A stretch of DNA of 64,000 bases, taken from positions 25,530,108 to 25,594,107 of the forward strand of contig NC_060886.1 of the NCBI RefSeq assembly GCF_014805685.1, read 5' to 3'. A model generated the notes under the pieces. It searched no databases. It was given only the letters and a program-made list of their open reading frames with translations, and was not told the DNA's origin. Source of the DNA: Silurus meridionalis (Eukaryota > Chordata > Actinopteri > Siluriformes > Siluridae). The position numbers and the translations under genes are program-made. This document shows positions 12,360-22,164 of the stretch, piece after piece; position 1 is the stretch's first letter, and each line of letters starts with the position of its first letter.

Positions 12360-13160
12360 ACCATCACCTCCTTTTTTGACTGCTTCTCAATATTCATAAT
12401 GAATAAATAGACATATTTTACTTTATTTAAGTCACTGCTACACAGCATAATTAGATCACATTACATAAGTACATTATTGGTTTTTGCCTGGTGTTTGCCT
12501 CACTACAATGTTACATTCAGTCTTAGGGTACAAAGCATGAATTTTCATTGCATTTATGTTTTATCACTGCACTTCAAAAGACAGTCCTGTAATTATAGCA
12601 AGTGGAAATAACTTGAATATAATCACATTTAGCTAGTATTTACATTTCCAATACTGCTTCAAATAGTCTTTTTCTAAAAGATAAGCATATATTTCTAGAA
12701 AGAAGCAAATGTGTTCGTCATCATAGTAAAAAGAACAAAAAGCTTGATACTGTCCAGAAACTGGTTTAATGTTGCAGCGTGACCTCCAAGATTTGCATTT
12801 ATTTGTTTAAATGACAAATCTTAAATGACAAAGTTACTTTTTTTTTTCTTCCTTGTTACGTATGCACATTATTTTCTACAATAAAACATGCTCCCTATTA
12901 AAAAGTAACATTTTAATATAAATATTCATTAAAATATAGCAAAAAGAAAAATATGGAGAAAAGGCACAAAGCAATCTTCAGTTTCTAAAAGCTTTTATGC
13001 TATTTGAATAGTCCTCAAGTCTTCAATAATATTATTTTGTGCGTCACATGCATGGACATTTATCATATATATTAGATAAACAGTAAGCATATTCAGATAA
13101 TGTTTTGTTTGCAAAAATATGTGACAATTGTTATGCTGATAATTGTCTTTTTTTTTTTTT
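12360..13160. other. intron-like AT-rich stretch
   Basis: Between the acidic exon donor and the next ATP5PF-like exon there is only AT-rich unique sequence. I see no open exon or transposon terminus. Confidence 0.4.
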
Positions 13161-13164
13161 TAAG

Positions 13165-13236
13165 CTGGTTTGGACCCTATTCAGAAACTCTTTTTGGATT
13201 CCATTTGCAGCAATTCTGCAATGACCATATAAGTGT
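13165..13236 (+). pseudogene. degenerate ATP5PF exon (start of the F6 domain)
   Basis: After a polypyrimidine tract and taag acceptor the sequence reads AGLDPIQKLFLD, matching the beginning of the coupling factor 6 domain. It then diverges (SICSNSAMTI and a stop) where the family has a KIREY-like motif. The acceptor phase fits the phase-1 donor at 12350. The exon is decayed or truncated. Confidence 0.6.
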
Positions 13237-13340
13237 GTTTTATTCTGATGAAGGTGTGTCCAAATAATCTATTTTCAAAGTATTCATACCATTAAATATA
13301 AATATTTCATTCATTATCACAATTTGTGAAATTAAAAAAG

Positions 13341-14435
13341 GGAGTGTCAAACTCAAATTCACAGTGGGCCAAAATTCAAAACTGGGACCAAGTCGTAGGC
13401 CAAACTCAATATTTATTGAAAAATTGACTGCAATTGTGCATGTTTTACCTTCTCTCCAGATATGAATGAGATGTTGAACCTTTTCATATGGAAACAAACT
13501 TTAGTTTTGCGTAAACATTAAATCTGGAACAACCAAAACGTAATAATATAAACACATGAGAAATTACATTTTAAATAAAACACACATCAGTAGTATTCGT
13601 TTATTATTATTTCTCTCTTTCTCTCAATCTATAGCCTTTCGAGTCCCTTTTTAATGTAAATCTTTTTTCCCAGGCCAACAACGAAACAACCAAAAATAAT
13701 AATAATTTCCTTTAATTAAATTAAGGCAACCTTTCAACTATTAACAGTTCATGCCTTGAAATAGAAAAAGTGCATAAAGACAACACTAATTCAAGCTCAG
13801 TTTGCTACACTCTGATTTACTCTGACTGGTTGAAGTCAGATACCTGCATCTCTTCTTCGATGCAAGTGCATCAATGTCTGGGTTTAGGCTCTGAGCTGTG
13901 GAAATCCTCAGGATTAAGTGAAGATGTTCATCAGTGAGACGACTCCTGAGCGGTGTATTGTTCATCTTCATCAAAGAGAACAGTTGCTCACATAGATATG
14001 TGCTGCCGAACATAAAGAGCATTTGAGCAGCTTGGGCACGGAGTTGGGGCAGTGTGTCGGGGAGGAAACATGGAAGCTGTGCAGCACCCACAAAGTCGTA
14101 CTTTGACTTGAGCTTGTCACTACACTGAAGTTCAATCAGCTCCATTTGGAGTTTGGTTGGTGCACTTTACACGTCAACCACAAACGGATTACTGAGCAGT
14201 TCAAATCTGCATTTCTGGGCTTCAAAGTCTGTAAATCTCTGGGTAAACTTCAGTGTTTTTCAGTGGTCTCGACTGATGCGCCAACGCACTTAAAAAGCAT
14301 TCTGGGATTTGTAGTATTAGCGGAGTATGCGCTATATACTGGCGGGCTAGCTTTAATACACATTTAATATGATCTCACGGGCCAAATATCATTACACAAT
14401 TGGATTTTCCCCGTGGGCCTGAGTTTGACACCCCT
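13341..14435 (-). mobile_element. hAT transposon relic, copy B
   Basis: Terminal sequences agtgtcaaactcaaa at the left and tgagtttgacacccctg at the right are inverted. The minus-strand frame 14145-13786 encodes a hAT C-terminal segment (FMFGSTYLCEQLFSLMKMNN, SRLTDEHLHLILRIS). It is the more complete counterpart of the relic at 1-808. Confidence 0.75.
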
Positions 14436-14436
14436 G

Positions 14437-14580
14437 GCTTAGTGGATAAGGCATTGGACTTTGGATCTGAAGGACATGAGTTAAAATACAAGCCATGGAA
14501 ACATGCCACTTCTGGGCCCCTCAACAAGGCCCATAACCCCAATAGCTGCTCAGTTGTATGAGAGATAAATGCAAGCTGCT
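14437..14580 (+). repeat. tRNA-derived SINE fragment, copy B
   Basis: Counterpart of 810-960. It has the A-box-like gcttagtggataaggcattgg and the same SINE body. Confidence 0.5.
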
Positions 14581-15670
14581 ACAGATGAGGGATTTGTTTA
14601 ATCTGTGTGTGTATAAAACTGTATGATCAGGGAAATTGGTGGTCCAGTTTATGCAGGCCCGGAATACCACAATGCTCTGCAAGAGGAAATCAACAAACTA
14701 CAAAGATTATATGGTGGTGGAGACCTAGACTCATTCCCAGAGTTTAATTTCCCAGGTGGGTCAGTGATTTATTAAAGTATTACCCTTTACTAAGCTTTGT
14801 ATGTTTATCATACACAAATGGATGCACGCAAAAAAATACTACAAAAAATTGATCATTATTTTGAGTGTACAAATTGTGAATAAATTCTGTTATTGCTGTT
14901 TAAACTTCTATGAATGGTGTTCAGTTCCCATTTCAGTATTACTGAGGTAGACCTTATTCTTTGTGAACCTTACATAAGATTGACCTTCAATAGCCCCAAG
15001 CTACTTGCTCATCCCAGTCAAAAAGCATTTATGAAAACGATGTTCTTGCTTGAATGAGCTCATACAGTCTGATCAACCATGCGAGTTAACGAATGAGCAA
15101 AAGCTACATGATTCAGCACAAGCAACACTAGTAAACATATCAGAACTTACACAATAGTATAACATATGAAATTATAACTACATCTTTTTTCATTCTCTAC
15201 ATATAACATTGAAATTTCTCTGTGAAAATTCTTTGTATATGTGATGTCTGTGTTTTTCTTTAACAAAGCTTGGGACTTCACCAATGAATTCCAAAGGCAG
15301 ACATGAGACACCTTATAGACACATGACACAGCCATTTTATTGACCTGGTAAAAAGGAAAAAATAAGAGAAAAATCATAGTAAAAAATACAACATGCCAAA
15401 AAGAAGGGATACCTTTGGCATGCTACATGTCTAAAAGTTTTTCACTTGAGCTTGAACACATAAATAACCTTTCTTGTACTTGAGTGTCGATGCTATTTTT
15501 GTTCAATTATATTGATGGATCAATAATGACCTCTCTAACTGCAAAACAAATTCATAATTTTACAAACTCAGAAAACACTACGTTTGGTTTGTTTTAGTTT
15601 AAAGTTAAATAACATAAGGATATAGAGTAGTGATGTTTTGATAGTTGATATGTAGTGAATCAAAATTTTA

Positions 15671-15925
15671 GGTTCCCTGGTGGTCTAGTGGTTAGGATGC
15701 GGCGCTCTCACCGCTGCGGCCCGGGTTCGAGCCCCGGTCAGGGAACTGACCCCATTAGGGTTGCACAAGCCAGTGCACTCTAAGTGCTGGTCCCAATCCC
15801 AGATAAATGGGGAAGGTTGCATTAGGAACGGCATCCAACGTAAAACATGTGCCAAATCAAACATGCGGCTCATGAATACGAATGATCTGCTGTGGTGACC
15901 CCTAATGGGAGAAGCAGAAAGAAAG
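15671..15925 (+). repeat. tRNA-Glu-derived SINE, copy B (full length)
   Basis: A tRNA-Glu-like head (15674-15745) is followed by a SINE body containing ggcatccaacgtaaaacatg and ctgctgtggtgacccctaat. The same insertion, internally deleted, is in copy A at 2017-2135, so it predates the duplication. Confidence 0.8.
15674..15745 (+). tRNA. tRNA-Glu(CTC)-like head of the SINE
   Basis: The 72 nt fold as a complete cloverleaf: a seven-pair acceptor stem (tccctgg with tcaggga, one G-U), D-arm with tagtggtta, anticodon loop ctctcac giving CTC (15707-15709), and a T-arm ccggg-ttcgagc-cccgg. It is followed without a terminator by SINE body, so it is more likely a SINE promoter than a functional tRNA gene. 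Confidence 0.45.
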
Positions 15926-16366
15926 TTATTACTTAGAAAAGGACTTAAGCCTAATCCACCACTACTAAGATCCATGTACATTTTTAAAGTGGTAAATTAC
16001 ATTAAAATAAAGATAAAACTCCACTGCTTATTTTTAGAAGAATCAGCTATACATGAAATAAATATAAACACAAAGCTAACCATCATGTTTAATGACCAGA
16101 TTTAGTCAAAAACGCTTGAGCCCAGTGTCAGTGTCAAGCAAGCCTTTAATTATTATAACTTTTTTTCTTACAGAACCAAAGCTGGATGAATTTTCTTCCG
16201 AATGAAACAACGTGTTCACTCTTTTATGCCTCAATCACAAATACGATAACTTTGTTCTTGTTTGCTCTTTTTTGCAATTTATTTTTATTTAACTGTGAAG
16301 CCTTTTCATCTTTTAGATAATAAGCATCTATTTGTAATTAAAAAAGGAAAAAAAAAAAAAATAATA

Positions 16367-16399
<33 letters not shown>

Positions 16400-16639
16400 G
16401 CAGAGTTTTCTTAATTCTCTCTCAATACCTAGTTTAATGATATAGTTTACTTTACTTCTGGTTCTGATAGATTTGTTTGTGAGCATTAGTCAAATTTTTT
16501 GATAATTAGCACCTGTATAAAAACCTACAGTTGAACTTTACACTGTTTTATTGTATGTCATACAAGGTTGACTTGTTCACAGTCTTTTGCTTTCCTTATT
16601 TATGCAATGTGTATGCTATTGTTTTCTATATTGTTTGTA

Positions 16640-17180
16640 TAGTCTTTGCCATTGGCTCCAGTAAGCTTTTGTTGCTGGGTCTTAGGGCGATACATCTTCC
16701 CAGAAGGGTCATCCCTCGCCTTCCTGTATCCACCTCTGGATAGGAGCTATATTAGTATCCGCTGCTTGAGCAAAACGCAGTTCTTCAGCAGTCAACCCAG
16801 AGAATGTAGAAATACTGGCGGTGATGGCAGGCTGCACTACCCCCACTGCACAAAACTCCGGGGTAACTTCTGTAGGTACATTATTTACCAGTTCAAAGTC
16901 AAAATCACACTGGACTGCCTGGTGACAGAGCTGAGGGCTACTAGAGATCGAATTCTTCTCTAGCAGTGGCCAGGGCGATGGACAACTCTGAAGTCATACT
17001 CCCCAAGCTTCTCAAGCCACCTGGCCAACTGTCCCTCTGGTTCTCTCATCCTCAGCAGCTACTGAAGGCTACTATGGTCTGTGCATATGGTGAAGGATCT
17101 GCCAAACAGGTACTGACAGAAGTGTGCTGTGAAATCCACTACATCTTAGACTTCTCTTCGTGTGGTGAAGTAAAGAGCAG
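16640..17180 (-). mobile_element. Gypsy RNase H/integrase fragment, copy B
   Basis: On the minus strand the frame enters at FTTRREV (about 17165), passes a stop, then carries YLFGRSFTICTDHSSL and GQLARWLEKLGEYDFRVVHR, the end of Gypsy RNase H, followed by the linker toward integrase (ends about 16640). It is the continuation of the Gypsy element that stops at 11860 on the plus strand. It joins the acidic exon at about 17173-17182. Confidence 0.75.
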
Positions 17181-17627
17181 AAGGAGTGGCAGATTCTGCA
17201 ACAGGTTCAATTCCAGCTAAGAAAGCAGCTGGAGTACTTGGTGAAGTTTCTACTTCAACTTCGGCTGTGACCTCTTCAACTGCTGCCCCAGCTTCCATAG
17301 CAGGTTGAACAACAGCAACCTCATTGATAGGTGTGGTTTCCACTGCAGCCGGACAGACCTCTGCAACAGTTTCACTTGGAGAAGGTGCAGTAATGGCTTT
17401 ATCAATTTGCTGAGGAATGGCTGCAGCAGTTGCAGACACAGTTCCAGCAGCGGCGGAAGCTGCAGCAGCAGGTGTTACAGCCTCCTTGGTATTTCTTGGA
17501 TAGGATTTATGTTCGATAAGTTTATCTACTGTATATCAAAGTACATTTTTGACATGGACTTTCCTGTGACAAAAAGGAAGGCATATAGGCAAACAGATAG
17601 ATTAGATTATTTATATTCATGCATTTC

Positions 17628-17704
17628 ACTCCCTAGTTCTAACCACTAAAGAAGCACAATATTTACTTAATATTGTGCTTCTTTAGTGGTTAGAACTAGG
17701 GAGT
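17628..17704. repeat. perfect 36-bp inverted repeat with 5-nt loop
   Basis: Left arm 17628-17663, right arm 17669-17704, loop tactt. The arms are exact reverse complements. In copy A (around 3628-3730) only the left arm is present, so the right arm arose after the duplication. Confidence 0.95.
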
Positions 17705-17772
17705 ACAAATGTATTATAAATCACTGAAAACAAAATCAACATTGTGGTGCTAAAGGTTTTTTAGAAGATTTT

Positions 17773-18064
17773 TATTCCTTCTCAAATCAAATCAAATCAA
17801 ATTTTATTTGTCACATACACATACATAGAGGGTACGACATGCAGTGAAATGCTTATTACGACGGTCCGGCATGAGGGAATAGGATGGGGAGAAAACTAAT
17901 ACAAAGAAAAAGAAGACTGATAAATTATAAAAACTATATAAAATAAAATATAAGAATATATAAGATATAAAGATAGATATATCTGTGAGAGAAAAATATG
18001 TATATACAAAAAATGCTAATGGCAGTAAACAGTGAAACAGTAGACAACAGTAAACAATAAACAA
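17773..18064 (-). mobile_element. retroelement 3' fragment with (TTTGA)n tail
   Basis: Read on the minus strand it ends in gtgacaaataaaatttgatt with further repeats, and contains gcatttcactgcatgtcgta. It is absent from the corresponding place in copy A (about 3800), so it inserted after duplication. Confidence 0.65.
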
Positions 18065-19170
18065 TAAACTATTTAAAGTGGTTTCTTAACGAATAACTGA
18101 TCTCAGTGAATAAACTAGATCTATCATGCCTTTCCTTTTCTTTCTTTATTCAGATGTTCTTTAGTCCTGCATATAAATATTGATCATTCTAGTTTTAGGT
18201 GGACTGCCATTCCACTATTACCACCACCACTGTCACAACTGGTTTGCTCATTAGGGATAAACGTATAATCAATATACTTCTGTAAATATGCTCTGGGACA
18301 AAATCCACTGTTAAATGCACTATGCAATTAAACTGAAGTGAAGTGAATTAAATGGAATTGAACTCTTAGGAACATACTGGAGGGATTTTCAGATGATATG
18401 TACTATAGACAGTTTTTATTTGACATAGTATGCCATTTTTAGTTGGTGCCATACTGTAGTACACATACACACCATTTTTTGCCATTGTACAACTGTTGTA
18501 GGAAATAATACTGCTTTGTTGCCTTTTCTTTAAAATAATCTTTTAACTATATCATGCAATATTCTTAAAAAAAATTTAATTAAAAAATTTTTTTTCTCAA
18601 TCTTTAAAGAAATGTCCAAATATAATGAATTTGTTGTTAAAACGATAAAAATGTAATCAGTGAGAAACTCATTTGAAACAACTTTTCTTCTTTAACATTT
18701 CCATTAAAGTCATTTAGCAGATTAAAACAGGTCTTTATCAGATCTTGATTTCTTTTCTATGTGCATTTTCTATTTCTTATATATAGGAAGTGCTGGATTT
18801 ACCCTTTAAATAAGCTGTTAAGATGAACACTATTTGGTCCTAAACCTTATGTTTATACACATCTGACCATCATATTCATATTTTAATCTGTCCACACAAT
18901 GTTGGAAGCACACAACTGTATAGAAATCCAGAGGCCCAAACCTGTTCCAACATGACAATGCCCTGAGCACAAATCAAGATACATAAACACATGGTTTGCC
19001 AAGTTAAAAGTGGACAAACATGTCCTGCATAAAGGCATGACCTGGAACGTTGACTGTGCACGTGGCATACTTTTTCCCAAAAGCAGCACCTGATGCTTGA
19101 ATAGGCACAAATCCCACAGCCATGCACCAGTATCTAGCTGAAAGTATTTCCATACGAGTAGAGTAATTAT
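18065..19170. other. intron of copy B (between exons 3 and 2)
   Basis: Closely matches 3800-4800 of copy A. I see no coding exon in it. Confidence 0.45.
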
Positions 19171-20199
19171 TAATATCACTTTTTAGACTTTTTGCCTTCC
19201 CTGGATTTTGAACTGAAAGCAACTGCTCTGGCTTTCTGTAATACACTCAAGCTGTCTGCCTGCAGGACCTAATAAAAGAAAGGAAATTAGTGTATTCCAG
19301 TTCATAATCCTGCACATATTTTTGTTGTTGATCTGTATTCATATCATGGCAATGGAATGAACCAGATCAGCTTGCATATCTATGGTTATAAGGTTGGACT
19401 TTAAGGTTAACTATAAGGTTTACTTTTATTTACAATTTAATTAAAGTATCCTAGGAAGTTAAAACTGAGGACACACCAATCCCACTGTTTCCTTTGTTGA
19501 CTAATGAGTCAATTTATTTTTTAAACTGATAACACATTCTTGATACTGGACCATACCTGTATTCACATTTACCCACTCAAAACAAGCATCTGTCACCAAA
19601 TGATGTGTAACATTAGAGGGTTTATAACACCAACCAACAAAACAGTAAAAAAAAGAAGGGTTTTAACATCAAGACTTGGTGTATAATGCTGTGTATCTGC
19701 ATCAGGGTTAACACTGGTGTTGAATTGGATTTTTAGTTGACTGAAGGGTTTATACCACGAAAGTGTATGGTACTGACTGACACAGTTTGAACAGATACTT
19801 ATTCATTATATTTTTTCTTTAAATTGTTAGATTAATTGACTGAATTAGCAAACATATAAAGGAAGGTGTGAAAATTTTTTTTTTGTTTGTTACCTTCAAG
19901 ATCCCAATGGTCCAATTCTGAGCAAGGAAGCCAGCATGTTTGTGCTCTTTAATATGGCATGAAAATTTTACACATTTTTTGTAATTTCCTTTCTTTTTTG
20001 ATTTACTATGCTGCTTAACTTGAGGTGAACATATGTGAACAATAGGACTTAGCTTCATTAAAAATGTAAAAATAATAGCAAAAAATTTAACTGTGAAAAC
20101 ATACATTTACAGTAGTTTACAACAGTATAAATTAACATTGCATGTGTGATAAATAACTTTACATTGATTTTTATTTTATTTTTAAAAAAAGTGTCAACA

Positions 20200-21159
20200 C
20201 CAGGACCAAGCTTTCAAGGACAACCCAAGCAAGGTCGAAGAGTGCGCTGAAGGGCTGCTCAACTGACCTCAAACCTAGCCCAGTTTGAGCCTGAGGAGGA
20301 AACTGAGCAGGACAGAGAAGGCTGGACCACACTGGACTATGTAAACCAGTATATTGATAAAGATTTAATGAAACTGATTGTATACTGCTCCAATGCAACA
20401 ACACTAGCTAGGAGTGGGTACCCATTCAGCACATCAGTTGACGAAATGTTTCATTTTTTTGGTGCCTCAATTTTGATGTCCTGTGTCCCGTACCCACAAA
20501 TAAGGATGTACTGGTCCAGCGCGTTAAGATTCCCAGCAATCACAGAAAGATTCACACGTGTCAGATTTTACAAACTGAGGCAATCAATAAAGGTGGTCAT
20601 TGCTGACATTCCAAAAGACCTGAGGGAATGCAACAAATTCTGGAAGGTGAGGCCTTTTTTTGACCGCATTCTTAAAGGCTGCAGGTCTCAGACAAGACCC
20701 GAGAGCATTTCTATTGGTGAGCAAATGATATCATTTACAGGAGCCTGTCCATTTCGACAATATCTGCCAATGATGCCCAATTCAGTTGGCATGAAAAACT
20801 TTGTTTGTGCTTCACCAGAAGGCATTATGCTCCACTTTGAATTATATCAGGGTGCAGATGCACAGGTCCAGGAACCAGGTGAACTGGGTTTGGGAGGTTT
20901 GGTCATTGATCGTCTGTCTGAAACTCTCCATCCTGGTACAAAAGTGTACTGCAATCGTTTCTTTACATCCATCAAAACTGTAGATCAAATTTTTTCCTGC
21001 TCTGAAGGGAACATTGCTCGGCTTTCCTGTTTTGCTGTGGACATCGCTATGTCTCCCTGCTCTGATAAGAATGTCACTCAGCTTTTATGTCCTGCTGAAA
21101 ACATCATCATGCCCTACAGCAATGCAGGAGGGACCCATGGATCCCAGCTTCATCATTGA
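20200..21159 (+). mobile_element. piggyBac-type transposase relic
   Basis: The frame from about 20270 (EEETEQDREGWTTLDYVNQY) into 20368-21159 encodes a DDE_Tnp_1_7 (piggyBac) transposase fragment with GYPFSTSVDEMFHFFGASIL, SALRFPAITERFTRVRF and a DRILKGCRS block. Two positions that are catalytic Asp in active family members are changed: SIGEQMISFTG (family SIDEQM) and YCNRFFTS (family D-N-F/Y-F-T-S). The C-terminus is replaced by repetitive sequence and a stop. No TTAA-flanked termini were recognised. It is dead as a transposase; domestication is possible but unsupported. Confidence 0.75.
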
Positions 21160-21290
21160 TGTCCTTCACTTTGCTGGACATCACTGTGCCTTTCTGCTGG
21201 GCTGAGGACGTCACTCCACAATCTCATTTAGCTAAGAATGTCAAAATACCATCCTGCTTGGGTGAGGATGTCGCTGTACCTTTCCAAATT
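21000..21290 (+). repeat. decayed tandem repeat, about 40-bp units
   Basis: Variants of tgctgaggatgtcactgt and of ccttcctgctctg recur roughly every 40 bases. The unit is degenerate and the period approximate. Confidence 0.4.
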
Positions 21291-22164
21291 TTAGATTTCT
21301 GCATAGTATCATTAAAATCACTAGTAACATGAAAATTATGAGTGAGAAAGGAAACGCTTACACTTTTTTCAAACACAATTTCTGTTGAAAAAAAATATAT
21401 ATATGGCTTGGTCTGAACTGGTGAAGTTTTTCCAGTTTCCTTAGTACCACATTTACAGCTTTATAATTACCTGATATAACGTATTGTATTTCAGGTATAG
21501 GTTATTATATAACCTTACCTAATTTGTCTAGAATGCCCCCCCTCCCCTTGCCATATTTCAGCACTTATTCGTTTACAAAGAAGGTCTACCAGTTTAACCA
21601 GGTTGGCCCATGTTTTGACAACTTTATAGCTCAGATATAGATCAATACAGTTAGAGTTGGTGTACAATTAGAATCTGGCTCATCTTTATCCCATGCACAG
21701 TATGTGTATGTCTATTTGTAAACCCCATCTGGTGTAATTTTCTGACCAAAGGACAAGTGTTAGCTGGATATTTTAGATGACAGTAAAGTGCTGTTGTAAA
21801 TGATTCACTTGTTTGTGTCTGACTATACACTGTACATATGTAGAAACTGCACATACGTGGTACATTTATTTGGGAAACTATAAATAAAATAAAGATAATA
21901 ATAATAATAAAGCCAATCTAAAATGGTGCGCAGTGAACGTGAGTAAACTCAAGATTACTAATATTCTGTCATTCAGATGTCATTGGTTTGTCTTAACAGT
22001 ATTGACCATTGTAGTATTAATGAAAACACTAGACTTTATGTGATTGAACAACAACAAAAAAAAACTCGATTGAATTAATAAATACGAAGAGTTTATTTTG
22101 ATTCCCGGAACGCTTCACATGAAGTTCGTATTTCTGCACGTGCAATAATATCAGAAGCACAAAG

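Larger units (their letters stand above)
14631..16205 (+). pseudogene. ATP5PF-domain gene, last two exons, copy B
   Basis: Exon 14631-14755 (acceptor atgatcag, donor gtgggt; 125 nt as in copy A) encodes GGPVYAGPEYHNALQEEINK and RLYGGGDLDSFPEF. Exon 16174-16205 encodes EPKLDEFSSE and a TGA. Differences from copy A are point changes, including D to Y in the GGPVDAG motif. As in copy A the 5' half of the gene is on the opposite strand (17180-19937). The open exons with intact splice sites imply recent loss, or rescue by an intact gene elsewhere. Confidence 0.7.
17180..19937 (-). pseudogene. NDUFV3-like 5' half of the broken ATP5PF-domain gene, copy B
   Basis: Exon 1, 19937-19894, encodes MLASLLRIGPLGS and then a TGA because one base present in copy A is missing just before the donor. 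Exon 2 starts at 19259 and encodes ADSLSVLQKARAVAFSSKS followed by a Lys-rich end; the copy-A donor region is deleted. Exon 3 starts at 17525 with the same DKLIEHKSYPRN motif as copy A and continues Ala/Glu/Pro-rich (AAVETTPINEVAVVQP, TAEVEVETSPSTPAAFLAG) until it meets Gypsy sequence at about 17180. The exon phases equal those of ndufv3. It is broken in exon 1, at the exon 2 donor and by the Gypsy junction. Confidence 0.65.

Noticed and set aside
13165..13236. Considered as the start of a functional single-copy atp5pf
   Set aside because: Stops after LDPIQKLFLD plus ten codons, lacks a good donor and has no first exon upstream on this strand.
17305..17649. Ser/Cys-rich 114-codon plus-strand frame
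   Set aside because: Antisense of the Ala/Glu-rich exon of the broken gene.
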